NCBI GenBank assembly: GCA_029884335.1
Contig: JAOUIA010000001.1
Coordinates: 1 to 64,000, forward strand
Reading direction: 5' to 3'
Length of the DNA: 64,000 bases
Origin: Betaproteobacteria bacterium
Lineage (GTDB): Bacteria; Pseudomonadota; Gammaproteobacteria; Burkholderiales; Casimicrobiaceae
Position numbers and translations under genes: made by a program. The notes under the pieces are model-generated. The model was not told the DNA's origin. It was given only the letters and a program-made list of their open reading frames with translations, and did not search any database. Shown here one piece after another: positions 28,178 to 35,991 of this stretch. Each line of letters starts with the position of its first letter. The stretch's first letter is position 1.

Positions 28178-29152
28178 ATGCAACGCAGGAACGTTCTGGC
28201 CGGGCTGGCTGCAGCTGCCACGCTCGCCCTGCCGATGACCGTCGGCGCGCAGGCCTGGCCCGCGAAGCCGATCCGCCTCGTCGTCGGCTTCCCGCCCGGC
28301 GGCGGCATCGATTTCACCGCTCGCCTGATGGCGCAGCACCTCTCGGAGGGGCTGGGCCAGCAGGTCGTCGTCGAGAACAGGCCCGGGGCGGCGGGGGCGC
28401 AGGCGGCCGCGGAGGTCGCGCGCGCGGCGCCGGACGGCTACACGCTGATCCTCGCCAACATCGGCCCGTTCGCGCTGGTTCCCTCGATGATGGCGAAGCC
28501 GCCCTACGATCCGGTGCGGGAGTTCACGGCGGTCAACCAGCTGGTGTCGACGTACTTCGTCGCTGCCATCCCGGCGAGCCTCCCGGCCAGGTCGATGAAC
28601 GAGTTCTTCGCCTGGGCGAAGGCCAACGACGGGAAGGTGAACTTTGCCTCCGGCGGCAATGCCTCGATCACCCACTTGAACGGCGAGCTCGCGAACCAGG
28701 TTGCCGGCACGAAGATGGTGCACGTGCCGTACAAGGGCTCGGCGCCGGCGATCACCGACCTGATCGCCGGGCAGACGCACATCCTGATCGACGTCGGCAA
28801 CGTGATCGTGCCGCACGTCAAGAGCGGCAAGCTGCGCGCCATCGCCGTCACGTCCGCCGAGCGCGACCCGCTGTTGCCCGACGTGCCGACGATGCGCGAG
28901 TCCGGTTACCCGCAGCTCGAGACGGCGGGGTGGCAGGGCATCGTCGGCCCGGCCGGCATGCCGCGCGAGGTCGTCACCCGGCTGTCGGGGGAAATCCGCA
29001 AGGTGCTCGCGAAGCCGGAGGTGCGCGAGAAGCTCGCAGCTGCCGGCACGCCGGTCACCGACCGCGGGCCGGACGAGTTCGCCGCGTTCATCCGCGACGA
29101 GAACCAGCGCTGGCTGCCGGTCATCAGGGCGAGCGGCGCGAGGATCGAGTAG
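28178..29152 (+). CDS. Bug/TctC-family tripartite tricarboxylate receptor
   Basis: 324 aa. Signal peptide about 1-24 ending VGAQA with a Q-R-R-N motif near the start. Mature features: KPIRLVVGFPPGGGIDFTARLMA, VENRPGAAG, RAAPDGYTLILANIG, MVHVPYKGSAPAITDLIAGQTHILIDV. ATG at 28178; a TTG two codons earlier is better spaced from GGAGG and is an alternative. Divergent from tctBA, so it may share that permease. Confidence 0.94.
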   Translation: MQRRNVLAGLAAAATLALPMTVGAQAWPAKPIRLVVGFPPGGGIDFTARLMAQHLSEGLGQQVVVENRPGAAGAQAAAEVARAAPDGYTLILANIGPFALVPSMMAKPPYDPVREFTAVNQLVSTYFVAAIPASLPARSMNEFFAWAKANDGKVNFASGGNASITHLNGELANQVAGTKMVHVPYKGSAPAITDLIAGQTHILIDVGNVIVPHVKSGKLRAIAVTSAERDPLLPDVPTMRESGYPQLETAGWQGIVGPAGMPREVVTRLSGEIRKVLAKPEVREKLAAAGTPVTDRGPDEFAAFIRDENQRWLPVIRASGARIE

Positions 29153-30380
29153 GGGCCTCGCCGTCCGGCGAGTCGTGGTGCCGGCCTGTCACGTAGACGG
29201 TGCCGGTGAACGACGCGACGAGATCGCCCTCGCCGCGCGCCCCGCGGCGCACCTCGATGCGATAGGTCGCGAGCCGCCGGGTGCGGCTCACTTCGGAGGC
29301 GCGCGCCGCCAGGCGCTCGCCCTCGCGCGCCGCCGCGTGGTAGCTGATGTGCACCTCGATCCCGGCGGCGACGCGGCCGTGCGAGTTCGACGCGAGGCCG
29401 AATGCGGTGTCGGCCAGCGCGAACAGCGCGCCGCCGTGGCAGGTGCCGTTGAAGTTGAGGTGCTCGGCGCCGACCGTCATCGCCACCTCGGCGTGGCCGG
29501 CGCCGGCATCCACGAGTTCGATGCGGCAGTTGCGCGCGAACGCGTCGCGCGCGGCGAGCGCCGCCGTCCGCGCGCGTTCGTCCGCGGGAGCGGGTTCCGG
29601 GCGTGCGAGCCGGCGGCCCCGGCCGCAGGCCTGCGCGTGCGCGTCCGCGGCGTCGAGCAGCGCGGCCACGCCTTCGCCGCGCGCGGCCGAGGTGAGCAGA
29701 ACCGGCACCTTCCAGCCGCCGCGCCTGGCGCGCAGCGCGAGCATTCCCTCGAGGTCGCGCACCGTCGCGGTCGCGAGCGCGCTGTCCCCCTTGCTGACCA
29801 CGAGCAGGTCGGCGATCTCGAGGATGCCGGCCTTGATTGCCTGCACGTCGTCGCCGAGGCCGGGCGGGCAGACGACCGCGCAGGTGTCCGCCAGCGCCGC
29901 GATCGCCACTTCCGACTGGCCGGCGCCGACGGTCTCCACGATCACCGGGTCGTAGCCCGCGGCGTCGAGCAGGTCGACGATGCGCCGCGTGGTGCGCGCG
30001 AGCCCGCCGGCGTGACCGCGCGAGGCGAGCGAGCGCACGAACACGTTCTCGGCGGCGGCCTGCTCGCTCATGCGGATGCGATCGCCGAGGACCGCGCCGC
30101 CGGACAGCGGGCTCGACGGGTCGACGGCAACCACGGCGATGCGCCTGCCGCGCTTCGTGCACTCGGCGAGCAGCGCGGCGATCAGCGTCGACTTGCCCGC
30201 GCCCGGCGGTCCGGTGATCCCGATGACGTGTGCACGGCCGGCCTCCGTCGCAAGCGCGTCGGCGAGCGCCGCGGCGCCCGGCATCTCGTTTTCCAGCGCC
30301 GTGATCGCCCGCGCGATGGCCGCGCGGTCGCCGCGCCGGACCGCATCGGCGGAAAGCAGGGTCAGACTCGACTTTTCCAT
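29124..30380 (-). CDS. MeaB-type GTPase fused to PaaI-like hotdog thioesterase
   Basis: 418 aa, two domains. Residues 1-255 are a MeaB/ArgK G3E GTPase, the chaperone that loads and protects B12 acyl-CoA mutases. It has Walker A GPPGAGKS (57-64), AVDPSSPLSGG (85-95) and ETVGAGQSE (149-157), but the base-specificity motif is SKGD (196-199) instead of NKxD. Residues about 275-400 are a PaaI-like thioesterase with the active Asn and HGG in NFNGTCHGG (309-317) and Asp324 in LADTAF. The usual MeaB C-terminal dimerisation arm is missing. The ATG at 30380 lies inside a dispersed repeat copy. The 3' end overlaps the opposing Bug gene by 29 bp. Confidence 0.9.
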   Translation of the reverse strand: MEKSSLTLLSADAVRRGDRAAIARAITALENEMPGAAALADALATEAGRAHVIGITGPPGAGKSTLIAALLAECTKRGRRIAVVAVDPSSPLSGGAVLGDRIRMSEQAAAENVFVRSLASRGHAGGLARTTRRIVDLLDAAGYDPVIVETVGAGQSEVAIAALADTCAVVCPPGLGDDVQAIKAGILEIADLLVVSKGDSALATATVRDLEGMLALRARRGGWKVPVLLTSAARGEGVAALLDAADAHAQACGRGRRLARPEPAPADERARTAALAARDAFARNCRIELVDAGAGHAEVAMTVGAEHLNFNGTCHGGALFALADTAFGLASNSHGRVAAGIEVHISYHAAAREGERLAARASEVSRTRRLATYRIEVRRGARGEGDLVASFTGTVYVTGRHHDSPDGEAPTRSSRRSP

Positions 30381-30614
30381 GGGGTTGCTGCCGGCTGCTC
30401 CGGAAAGTGGGGTCAGACTCGACTTTTCAATGGGGTTGCTTTCGGCAAATGGAAAGTAGGGTCAGACTCGACTTTTCAATGGGGTTGCTTTCGGCAAGCT
30501 CCATGCGCGCCGGGAAAGTCGAGTCTGACCCTACTTTTCGAATTCGGGGTCAGACTCCGAGTGCCCTGCCGGTTGCATGCGGGCCAGGAAAGTCGAGTCT
30601 GACCCTACTTTTCG
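30351..30614. repeat. Array of GGGTCAGACTCGACTTT-family repeats
   Basis: Three direct copies start at 30351, 30402 and 30451 (unit about 50 nt including a shared ATGGGGTTGCT tail). Inverted copies lie at about 30512-30539 and 30587-30614, with a partial forward copy near 30545. The array separates the mutase from the MeaB fusion and reaches the first 10 codons of the latter. Confidence 0.9.
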
Positions 30615-30615
30615 C

Positions 30616-32295
30616 TCAGACGACGACGAGCGGCTGGCCGAAGCCGAGCTCGCGGCGCAGCGTCGCGCAGATCTCGCCGTGCGTACAGCCCGCGGCCGCG
30701 GCGTCCACGACCGCGCCGAACGTGTTGCCGCTGCCTTGCGCCGCGCGGGCGAGGGCGGAGAGCGCGCGATCGGCGTCCGCCTGGCTGCGCTGCTCCTTCC
30801 AGCGCGCGAAGTCGTCGCGGTGGGCCTGCATGAGCGCCGGATCGGGCCTGGGAAGCGCGGGCCGCGCGCTTTCGTCCTCCTCGACGGCGTACTTGTTGAC
30901 GCCGACGACCGTCTGCTCGCCGGACTCGACGCGCGCCTGGAACGCGCGCGCCGACTCGCCGATGCGGCGCTGCACCCATCCCGACTGCACGGCAGCGAAC
31001 ATGCCGCCCTGCGCGTCGACCTCGTCCATGACCTCGGCGATCCTCGCCTCCATCGCGTCGGTCAGCGACTCGACGTAGTACGAGCCGCCGAGCGGGTCGA
31101 TCACGTCGGTCAGGTGCGCCTCCTCGCGCAGGATGTTCTGCGTCGCCACGGCGATGCGCGCGCCGAACTGCGTGGGGCAGGACAGCACTTCGTCGTAGGC
31201 GTCGGTGTGCAGCGACTGCAGCCCGCCGAAGATGCCGGCGATCGCCTGAGCGGTGACTCGCGCGATGTTGTTGAGCGGCTGCTGGCGGGTGAGGTCGACG
31301 CCGGAGGTCTGCGCGTGGAACTTGAAGCGCCACGAGCGCGGGTCGCGCGCGCCGAAGCGCTCGCGCACCACCCGCTGCCAGATGCGCCGCCCGGCGCGGA
31401 ACTTGGCGACCTCCTCGAAGAACGAGAGCGAGATGTCGAAGAAGAACGTGAAGCGGGGCAGGAAGGCGTCGGGGGCGAGGCCGGCGGCGACGCAGTCACC
31501 GGCGTACTGGATCGCGGTCGACAGCGTGAACGCCATCGCCTCGGCCGGCGTGGCGCCGGCCTGCTGCATGTGCTGGCCGACCACCGACACCGGGTTCCAC
31601 TTCGGCGCGTGCGCGTTGCACCACGCGACGTGGTCGACCAGCACGCGCCGCGAGCCCGGCAGCGCGAGACGGAAGAACATGTGGTTGGCGACGTAGTGCG
31701 AGATGTAGTCGCTCTGGTTGCTGGTGCCGCTCACGAGCCTCCAGTCGACGCCGCGCCGCTTCGCGGTGGCCAGCATGAACGCGAGCAGCGTGAACGGCAG
31801 CGGGTCGTTGAGCGAGCAGGACGTCTTCGCGAGGTCCACGCCGGCGAGGCAGGCGTCCATGTGGTCGGCCGTGTTCGCGACGACGCCGCAGGTACCCAGC
31901 AGCTCCGGGTACACCTGGTCCATGTCGAAGCCGCGGTACACCGAGTTGCAGGGGATGAGCGAAACCGCGGTGGCGCCCTTGTCGAGAATGTCGAGCAGGC
32001 GCGCGTTGTAGTCGCGGGGTGTGCCCAGCCCGATGAGCTGCCGCTGCGTCCACGTGCGGCCGCGGTGCATCGTCGCGTAGATGCCGCGCGTGTAGGGCGG
32101 CTCGCCGGGAAAGCCGAGATCGGCGTCGTAGCGGGAGGCGTCGACGTCGAGCGGCGTGTAAAGCGGCTTGACGGCAATCCCCGAGCGGTTGCGGACCTCG
32201 CGCTCGCCGGGCAGCTGCGCGGCGTACTCGGCGGACCAGCGCACGTGGGCCTCCGCGGTCGACGCGGGGTTGGCAGTGGGCAGCGGCTTGTTCAT
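30616..32295 (-). CDS. Divergent B12-dependent acyl-CoA mutase, large (substrate) subunit
   Basis: 559 aa, starting [12 protein letters not shown] 13 nt after the small subunit. The core matches the methylmalonyl-CoA mutase TIM barrel: [12 protein letters not shown] (75-86), the active His242 ([10 protein letters not shown]), [41 protein letters not shown] and [12 protein letters not shown]. Substrate-setting positions differ. The Tyr89 site of methylmalonyl-CoA mutase is Leu87, the Arg207 site is Asn204, and the usual FDLPTxxGYDSDHP segment is replaced by [13 protein letters not shown] (114-126). The cobalamin domain is on the separate small subunit, as in isobutyryl- and 2-hydroxyisobutyryl-CoA mutases. 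Substrate unknown. Confidence 0.9.
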   Translation of the reverse strand: MNKPLPTANPASTAEAHVRWSAEYAAQLPGEREVRNRSGIAVKPLYTPLDVDASRYDADLGFPGEPPYTRGIYATMHRGRTWTQRQLIGLGTPRDYNARLLDILDKGATAVSLIPCNSVYRGFDMDQVYPELLGTCGVVANTADHMDACLAGVDLAKTSCSLNDPLPFTLLAFMLATAKRRGVDWRLVSGTSNQSDYISHYVANHMFFRLALPGSRRVLVDHVAWCNAHAPKWNPVSVVGQHMQQAGATPAEAMAFTLSTAIQYAGDCVAAGLAPDAFLPRFTFFFDISLSFFEEVAKFRAGRRIWQRVVRERFGARDPRSWRFKFHAQTSGVDLTRQQPLNNIARVTAQAIAGIFGGLQSLHTDAYDEVLSCPTQFGARIAVATQNILREEAHLTDVIDPLGGSYYVESLTDAMEARIAEVMDEVDAQGGMFAAVQSGWVQRRIGESARAFQARVESGEQTVVGVNKYAVEEDESARPALPRPDPALMQAHRDDFARWKEQRSQADADRALSALARAAQGSGNTFGAVVDAAAAGCTHGEICATLRRELGFGQPLVVV

Positions 32296-32308
32296 TCTCG
32301 CGTCCTCG

Positions 32309-32725
32309 TCAGGCGGCGAACTTGGCGGCGCGCGAGCGCGCGGCAAGCTCGCGGACGTACGTCGCGATGTCCGCGAGCGACGTCCCGGGGTGGAACACGC
32401 GCGCCACGCCCGCGTCGAGCAGCGCGCGCTCGTCGTCGTCCGGCACGATGCCGCCGACGATCACTCCGACCTCGCTCAGGCCCGCGGCGCGCAGCGCTTC
32501 CATGAGCCGCGGGACGATCAGGTGGTCGGTCGCCAGCGACGAGACGCCGATCACGTCGACGTCCTCCTCCTGCGCGAGCTTCACGACGGCGGCGATCTCC
32601 TGCCAGGGCGGCGTGTAGACCACCTCCATGCCGGCGTCGCGCAGGTGCGCCGCGACGATGCGGCTGCCGCGGTCGTGGCCGTCGAGGCCGATCTTGGTGA
32701 CGAGGACCTTGGGGCGGATGTCCAT
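32309..32725 (-). CDS. Cobalamin-binding small subunit of acyl-CoA mutase
   Basis: 138 aa, the length of IcmB/HcmB-type subunits. DGHDRG (residues 15-20) contains the His that replaces the lower axial ligand of B12; SSLATDH and VGGIVPDDD form the rest of the Rossmann-like B12 site. The common SLAAGH motif reads SLATDH here. Operon order is TetR, small subunit, large subunit, MeaB-thioesterase. Confidence 0.92.
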   Translation of the reverse strand: MDIRPKVLVTKIGLDGHDRGSRIVAAHLRDAGMEVVYTPPWQEIAAVVKLAQEEDVDVIGVSSLATDHLIVPRLMEALRAAGLSEVGVIVGGIVPDDDERALLDAGVARVFHPGTSLADIATYVRELAARSRAAKFAA

Positions 32726-32765
32726 GGTTGGCAGGTGTCCGGGAACGGGGAACAGGGAACGGCAG

Positions 32766-33338
32766 TCAGAGGGTGGAGCCGTGCAGGAGGCGCACGAACC
32801 GGCGCGCGATGGCGGCCGGGCTGTCCTGACCGGAGCGGTACCACGTCTGCGACCAGTTGAGCGCGCCCAGCAGCATGAGGCGCAGCGCGCGGCGGTCGGC
32901 CTTGCGCGCGAGCGGCAACGCGTCGACGGCGCGGGCGAACAGCCGCTCGTAGCCGTTGCGGAGCTCCGCGAGCCGCCGGGCCACGTCCGGCACGTCGTCC
33001 GGGCGCACGCGGATCACCACCTGGCCGTAGTCGCTGTCGTCGAGCAGCGCGCTCAGGTGTGCCGCGCACACGCGCTCGAGGCGCTCCCACGGCTCGCCCG
33101 GCGCGCGCAGCGCCTCCTCCACGGCGGCGGTGATGCGCTTGACGCCCTCCGCGTACACGGCGACGAGCAGGTCCTCCTTCGACGCGAAGTGGTAGTACAG
33201 CGACCCCGCGAGCATCCCGGAGTCGGCGGCGATGTCGCGCATCGACGTCACGGCGTAGCCGCGCTCGCGGAACAGCCGCGCCGCGGCGTCGAGCACGAGC
33301 GGCAGGCGGTTGTCGGCGCGGGGGGCGGCGGCGGGCAT
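32766..33338 (-). CDS. TetR-family transcriptional regulator
   Basis: 190 aa. The N-terminal helix-turn-helix spans about 12-58 (VLDAAARLFRERGY, MRDIAADSGMLAGSLYYHFASKEDLLVAVY). The C-terminal ligand domain resembles those of acyl-CoA-responsive regulators. It is the first gene of the mutase operon and diverges from a Bug gene; a palindrome in the shared intergenic region is the likely operator. I infer repression relieved by a pathway acyl-CoA. Confidence 0.92.
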   Translation of the reverse strand: MPAAAPRADNRLPLVLDAAARLFRERGYAVTSMRDIAADSGMLAGSLYYHFASKEDLLVAVYAEGVKRITAAVEEALRAPGEPWERLERVCAAHLSALLDDSDYGQVVIRVRPDDVPDVARRLAELRNGYERLFARAVDALPLARKADRRALRLMLLGALNWSQTWYRSGQDSPAAIARRFVRLLHGSTL

Positions 33339-33349
33339 CGGCGGGCAGG

Positions 33350-33378
33350 TGGAAAACCTAACGCTTGTTAGGTATAGT
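33350..33378 (+). promoter_or_regulatory. Promoter with TetR-type operator in the spacer
   Basis: Perfect inverted repeat ACCTAAC-GCTT-GTTAGGT at 33356-33373. It fills the space between a -35-like TGGAAA (33350-33355) and a -10-like TATAGT (33373-33378), with a 17-bp spacer. It lies 17 bp before the TetR start on the other strand, so one site can control both directions. Confidence 0.65.
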
Positions 33379-33455
33379 CCGGCAGGAGCGCTGACCTGTC
33401 AACGGCCGCAGTGGTAGATTCGGTCCCGCGCCAGCCGTTTCCCCGGAGGAACTCC

Positions 33456-34424
33456 ATGATGCCGATCCGCCTCGCCGCGGCGTTCGTCGCCGCCCTCGCC
33501 ATCGCCGGCCCCGCCATGGGACAGGCGTTCCCCAGCAAGCCGATCCGCCTGATCGTCCCGTTCCCGCCGGGCGGCGGCACCGACATCGTCTCGCGCCACG
33601 TGGCCAAGCAGTTGTCGGAGTCGAGCGGCTGGACGATCGTCGTCGAGAACAAGGCCGGCGCCGGCGGCACGCTGGGGCTGACCGAGGCTGCGCGCGCGGC
33701 GCCGGACGGCTACACGGTCGTCATGGGGCAGGCCGACAACATGGTGGTCGCCCCGGCGCTCCAGAAGAACCTGGCGATCAATCCCGTCAAGGACCTGACG
33801 CCGGTGATGCAGGTCGCGGCCTCGCCGTTCCTGTTCATGTCGGCGGCGGGGTCGAAGTACGCGAACCTCAACGACGTCATCGCCGAGGCGAAGGCGGCTC
33901 CCGGCAAGGTGTCCTACGGCTCGGCGGGCAGCGGCACGTTCACCCACCTCGTGATGGAGCTGCTGCAGCAGCGGGGCGGCTTCACGATGGTGCACGTGCC
34001 GTACAAGGGCGCGTCGCCCGCGATGGCCGACGTGATCGGCGGTCACATCCCGATGGCCGCGCTGTCCATCGGTTCGGGCATGTCCGGCATCCAGGGCGGC
34101 AAGCTGCGCGGGCTCGCGGTGACCTCGCTCAAGCGCAGCCCGGCGCTGCCCGACGTTCCCACGCTCGACGAGCTGGGCTTCAAGGGCTTCGAAGCCAACG
34201 GCTGGCTCGGCATCCTCGTGCCCAACGGCACGCCGCCGGACGTCGTCGCGCGGCTGAACGCCGAGCTCGCCAAGGCCATGCAGAGCGCCGAGCTGCGCAA
34301 GACGCTGCTCGCCACGGGCATCGAGGCCCGCACGGGCACGCCGCAGGAGTTCGGGGCGCTGATCGCGCGCGACACGGGGACGTGGCACAAGATCGTCGAG
34401 ACGGCGGGCATCAAGGCCGAGTGA
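33456..34424 (+). CDS. Bug/TctC-family tripartite tricarboxylate receptor
   Basis: 322 aa. Signal peptide about 1-24 (ending AMGQA). Mature motifs: KPIRLIVPFPPGGGTDIVSRHVA, VENKAGAGG, RAAPDGYTVVMGQ, MVHVPYKGASPAMADVIGGHIPM. GGAGGA precedes two adjacent ATG codons (33456, 33459). First gene downstream of the operator-bearing promoter and probably delivers the substrate of the acyl-CoA locus. No tctA/tctB pair accompanies it. Confidence 0.94.
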   Translation: MMPIRLAAAFVAALAIAGPAMGQAFPSKPIRLIVPFPPGGGTDIVSRHVAKQLSESSGWTIVVENKAGAGGTLGLTEAARAAPDGYTVVMGQADNMVVAPALQKNLAINPVKDLTPVMQVAASPFLFMSAAGSKYANLNDVIAEAKAAPGKVSYGSAGSGTFTHLVMELLQQRGGFTMVHVPYKGASPAMADVIGGHIPMAALSIGSGMSGIQGGKLRGLAVTSLKRSPALPDVPTLDELGFKGFEANGWLGILVPNGTPPDVVARLNAELAKAMQSAELRKTLLATGIEARTGTPQEFGALIARDTGTWHKIVETAGIKAE

Positions 34425-34425
34425 T

Positions 34426-34731
34426 GGCCCTCACCCCCGGCCCCTCTCCCGCCTGCCGGCGGGCGAGGGGAGTGTCGGCCCTCACCCCCGGCCCCTCTCC
34501 CGGCATTCGCCGGGCGAGGGGAGTGTCGGCCCTCACCCCCGGCCCCTCTCCCGGCATTCGCCGGGCGAGGGGAGTGTCGGCCCTCACCCCCGGCCCCTCT
34601 CCCGCCTGCCGGCGGGCGAGGGGAGTGTCGGCCCTCACCCCCGGCCCCTCTCCCGGCATTCGCCGGGCGAGGGGAGTGTCGGCCCTCACCCCCGGCCCCT
34701 CTCCCGCCTGCCGGCGCGCGAGGGGAGGGTT
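34426..34731. repeat. Six-copy 51-bp tandem repeat with two alternating core types
   Basis: Units start at 34426, 34477, 34528, 34579, 34630 and 34681. All share the frame GGCCCTCACCCCCGGCCCCT and a GGCGAGGGGAGTGTC-like end. The 12-nt cores are of type A (CCTGCCGGCGGG) or B (GCATTCGCCGGG) in the order A-B-B-A-B-A, and each is a small palindrome. Reading through in one frame gives repeated LTPGPSP peptides, which I regard as non-coding. Confidence 0.9.
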
Positions 34732-34735
34732 CGAA

Positions 34736-34762
34736 CCCTCTCCCCCGGCACGGGGGAGAGGG
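34736..34762. repeat. Hairpin of the CCCTCTCCCCCG family
   Basis: Arms CCCTCTCCCCCG (34736-34747) and CGGGGGAGAGGG (34751-34762) with a GCA loop, closing the tandem array before the CoA-transferase gene. Two related hairpins are at 44991-45088. Confidence 0.8.
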
Positions 34763-34800
34763 CAGGGTGAGGGGGCCGCCAACCGCTGAGCAGCCGCAAG

Positions 34801-35979
34801 ATGCAGCTCGACGGCATCCGCGTGGTCGACCTCTCCCGGATCCTCTCCGGGCCGTTCTGCTCGATGTTCCTCGCCGACATGGGCGCGGAGGTCGTCAAGA
34901 TCGAGGACGTCGACGAGGGCGACCCGATCCGCCGCCAGGGCGAGCTGCGCGACGGCTTCTCCACCTACTTCGCCTCGTACAACCGCAACAAGAAGTCGCT
35001 CACGCTCGACCTGCGCAACCCCGACGGCATGGCGGTGCTGCGCAAGCTGATCGCCACCGCCGACGTCGTGCTGAACAACTTCCGGCCCGGCGTGATGGAC
35101 CGCATGGGCCTCTCCCGCGCCGAGCTCGAGCGCCTGCGGCCGGGGATCGTCAGCTGCCACATCACCGGATTCGGCCTCGACGGGCCGTACCGGGATCGCC
35201 CGGCATTCGACTTCATCGCGCAGGCGATGAGCGGCTTCATGAGCGTCAACGGCGCCGAGGGCGAGCCGCCGCTCAGGGCCGCGCCGCCGATCACCGACCT
35301 CGTCGCCGGCGCGTATGCCGCGATGGGGATCTGCGCGGCGCTCGTGCGCCGCCAGCGCACCGGGCAGGGGGAAGAGGTCGCCGCGAGCCTGACCGACGGC
35401 ATGGTGAGCATGCTGTCGTTCCTCGCCACGAACTACTTCGCGACGGGCAGGCTGCCGGTGCGCACCGGCAACGACCACGCGCTGGTCGCGCCGTACGGCC
35501 TGTTCGACGCCGCCGACGGGCAGGTGGCGATCGCGCCTTCCAACGACCAGGTCTACTTCAAGCTGCTCGACGCGCTGGGTCTCGCCGAGCTGCGCGAGCA
35601 CCCCGAGTTCCGCACCAACGCCGACCGCTTCGCGCGCCGCGCGGCGATCAACGCGCGCATCAACGAGCGCACGCGCGAGCGGCCGATCGCGCACTGGCTC
35701 GACGTGCTGAACGGCGCCGGCGTGCCCTGCGGTCGCGTGCTGAACGTGCGCGAAGTGTTCGACGATCCGCAGATCCGCCACCAGCGGATGCGCGTGACGA
35801 TCGATATCCCGCGCCATGGGCCGTGCGACGTGCTCGGCTTTCCCATCAAGTTCACCGACGATCCCTGCCGCGTGCACCGGCCGCCCCCCGATCTCGGCGA
35901 GCACACCGACGCGCTGCTCGCCGAGCTGGGCTACGGGCGCGAGGCGATCGGGCGCTTGCGGCAGTCACGGGCGATCTGA
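34801..35979 (+). CDS. Class III CoA-transferase (CaiB/BaiF family)
   Basis: 392 aa. Opens with LDGIRVVDLSRILSGPFCSMFLADMGAEVVKIED (about 3-36) and has NRNKKSLTLDLRNPDG (about 61-76), NNFRPGVMDRMG and ITGFGLDGPYRDRPAFDFIAQAMSG, with the candidate nucleophile Asp in the last segment. Transfers CoA between carboxylic acids. It follows the Bug gene and the tandem array and precedes an HMG-CoA-lyase-like gene; it probably activates the imported acid. Confidence 0.93.
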   Translation: MQLDGIRVVDLSRILSGPFCSMFLADMGAEVVKIEDVDEGDPIRRQGELRDGFSTYFASYNRNKKSLTLDLRNPDGMAVLRKLIATADVVLNNFRPGVMDRMGLSRAELERLRPGIVSCHITGFGLDGPYRDRPAFDFIAQAMSGFMSVNGAEGEPPLRAAPPITDLVAGAYAAMGICAALVRRQRTGQGEEVAASLTDGMVSMLSFLATNYFATGRLPVRTGNDHALVAPYGLFDAADGQVAIAPSNDQVYFKLLDALGLAELREHPEFRTNADRFARRAAINARINERTRERPIAHWLDVLNGAGVPCGRVLNVREVFDDPQIRHQRMRVTIDIPRHGPCDVLGFPIKFTDDPCRVHRPPPDLGEHTDALLAELGYGREAIGRLRQSRAI

Positions 35980-35991
35980 ACGGAGGCGCGC

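Noticed and set aside
29124-29152. 29-bp overlap of the MeaB fusion and Bug gene 3' ends as a frameshift sign
   Set aside because: Both C termini look complete and the convergent overlap is within the normal range.
34426-34731. Regular 51-bp repeats that could suggest a CRISPR array
   Set aside because: Units abut directly with no unique spacers, cores are of only two types, and no cas genes are present.
34382-34789. Open frame through the tandem array giving repeated LTPGPSP peptides
   Set aside because: It starts inside the preceding receptor gene, consists only of the DNA repeat, and such peptides are a familiar artefact of this palindrome class.
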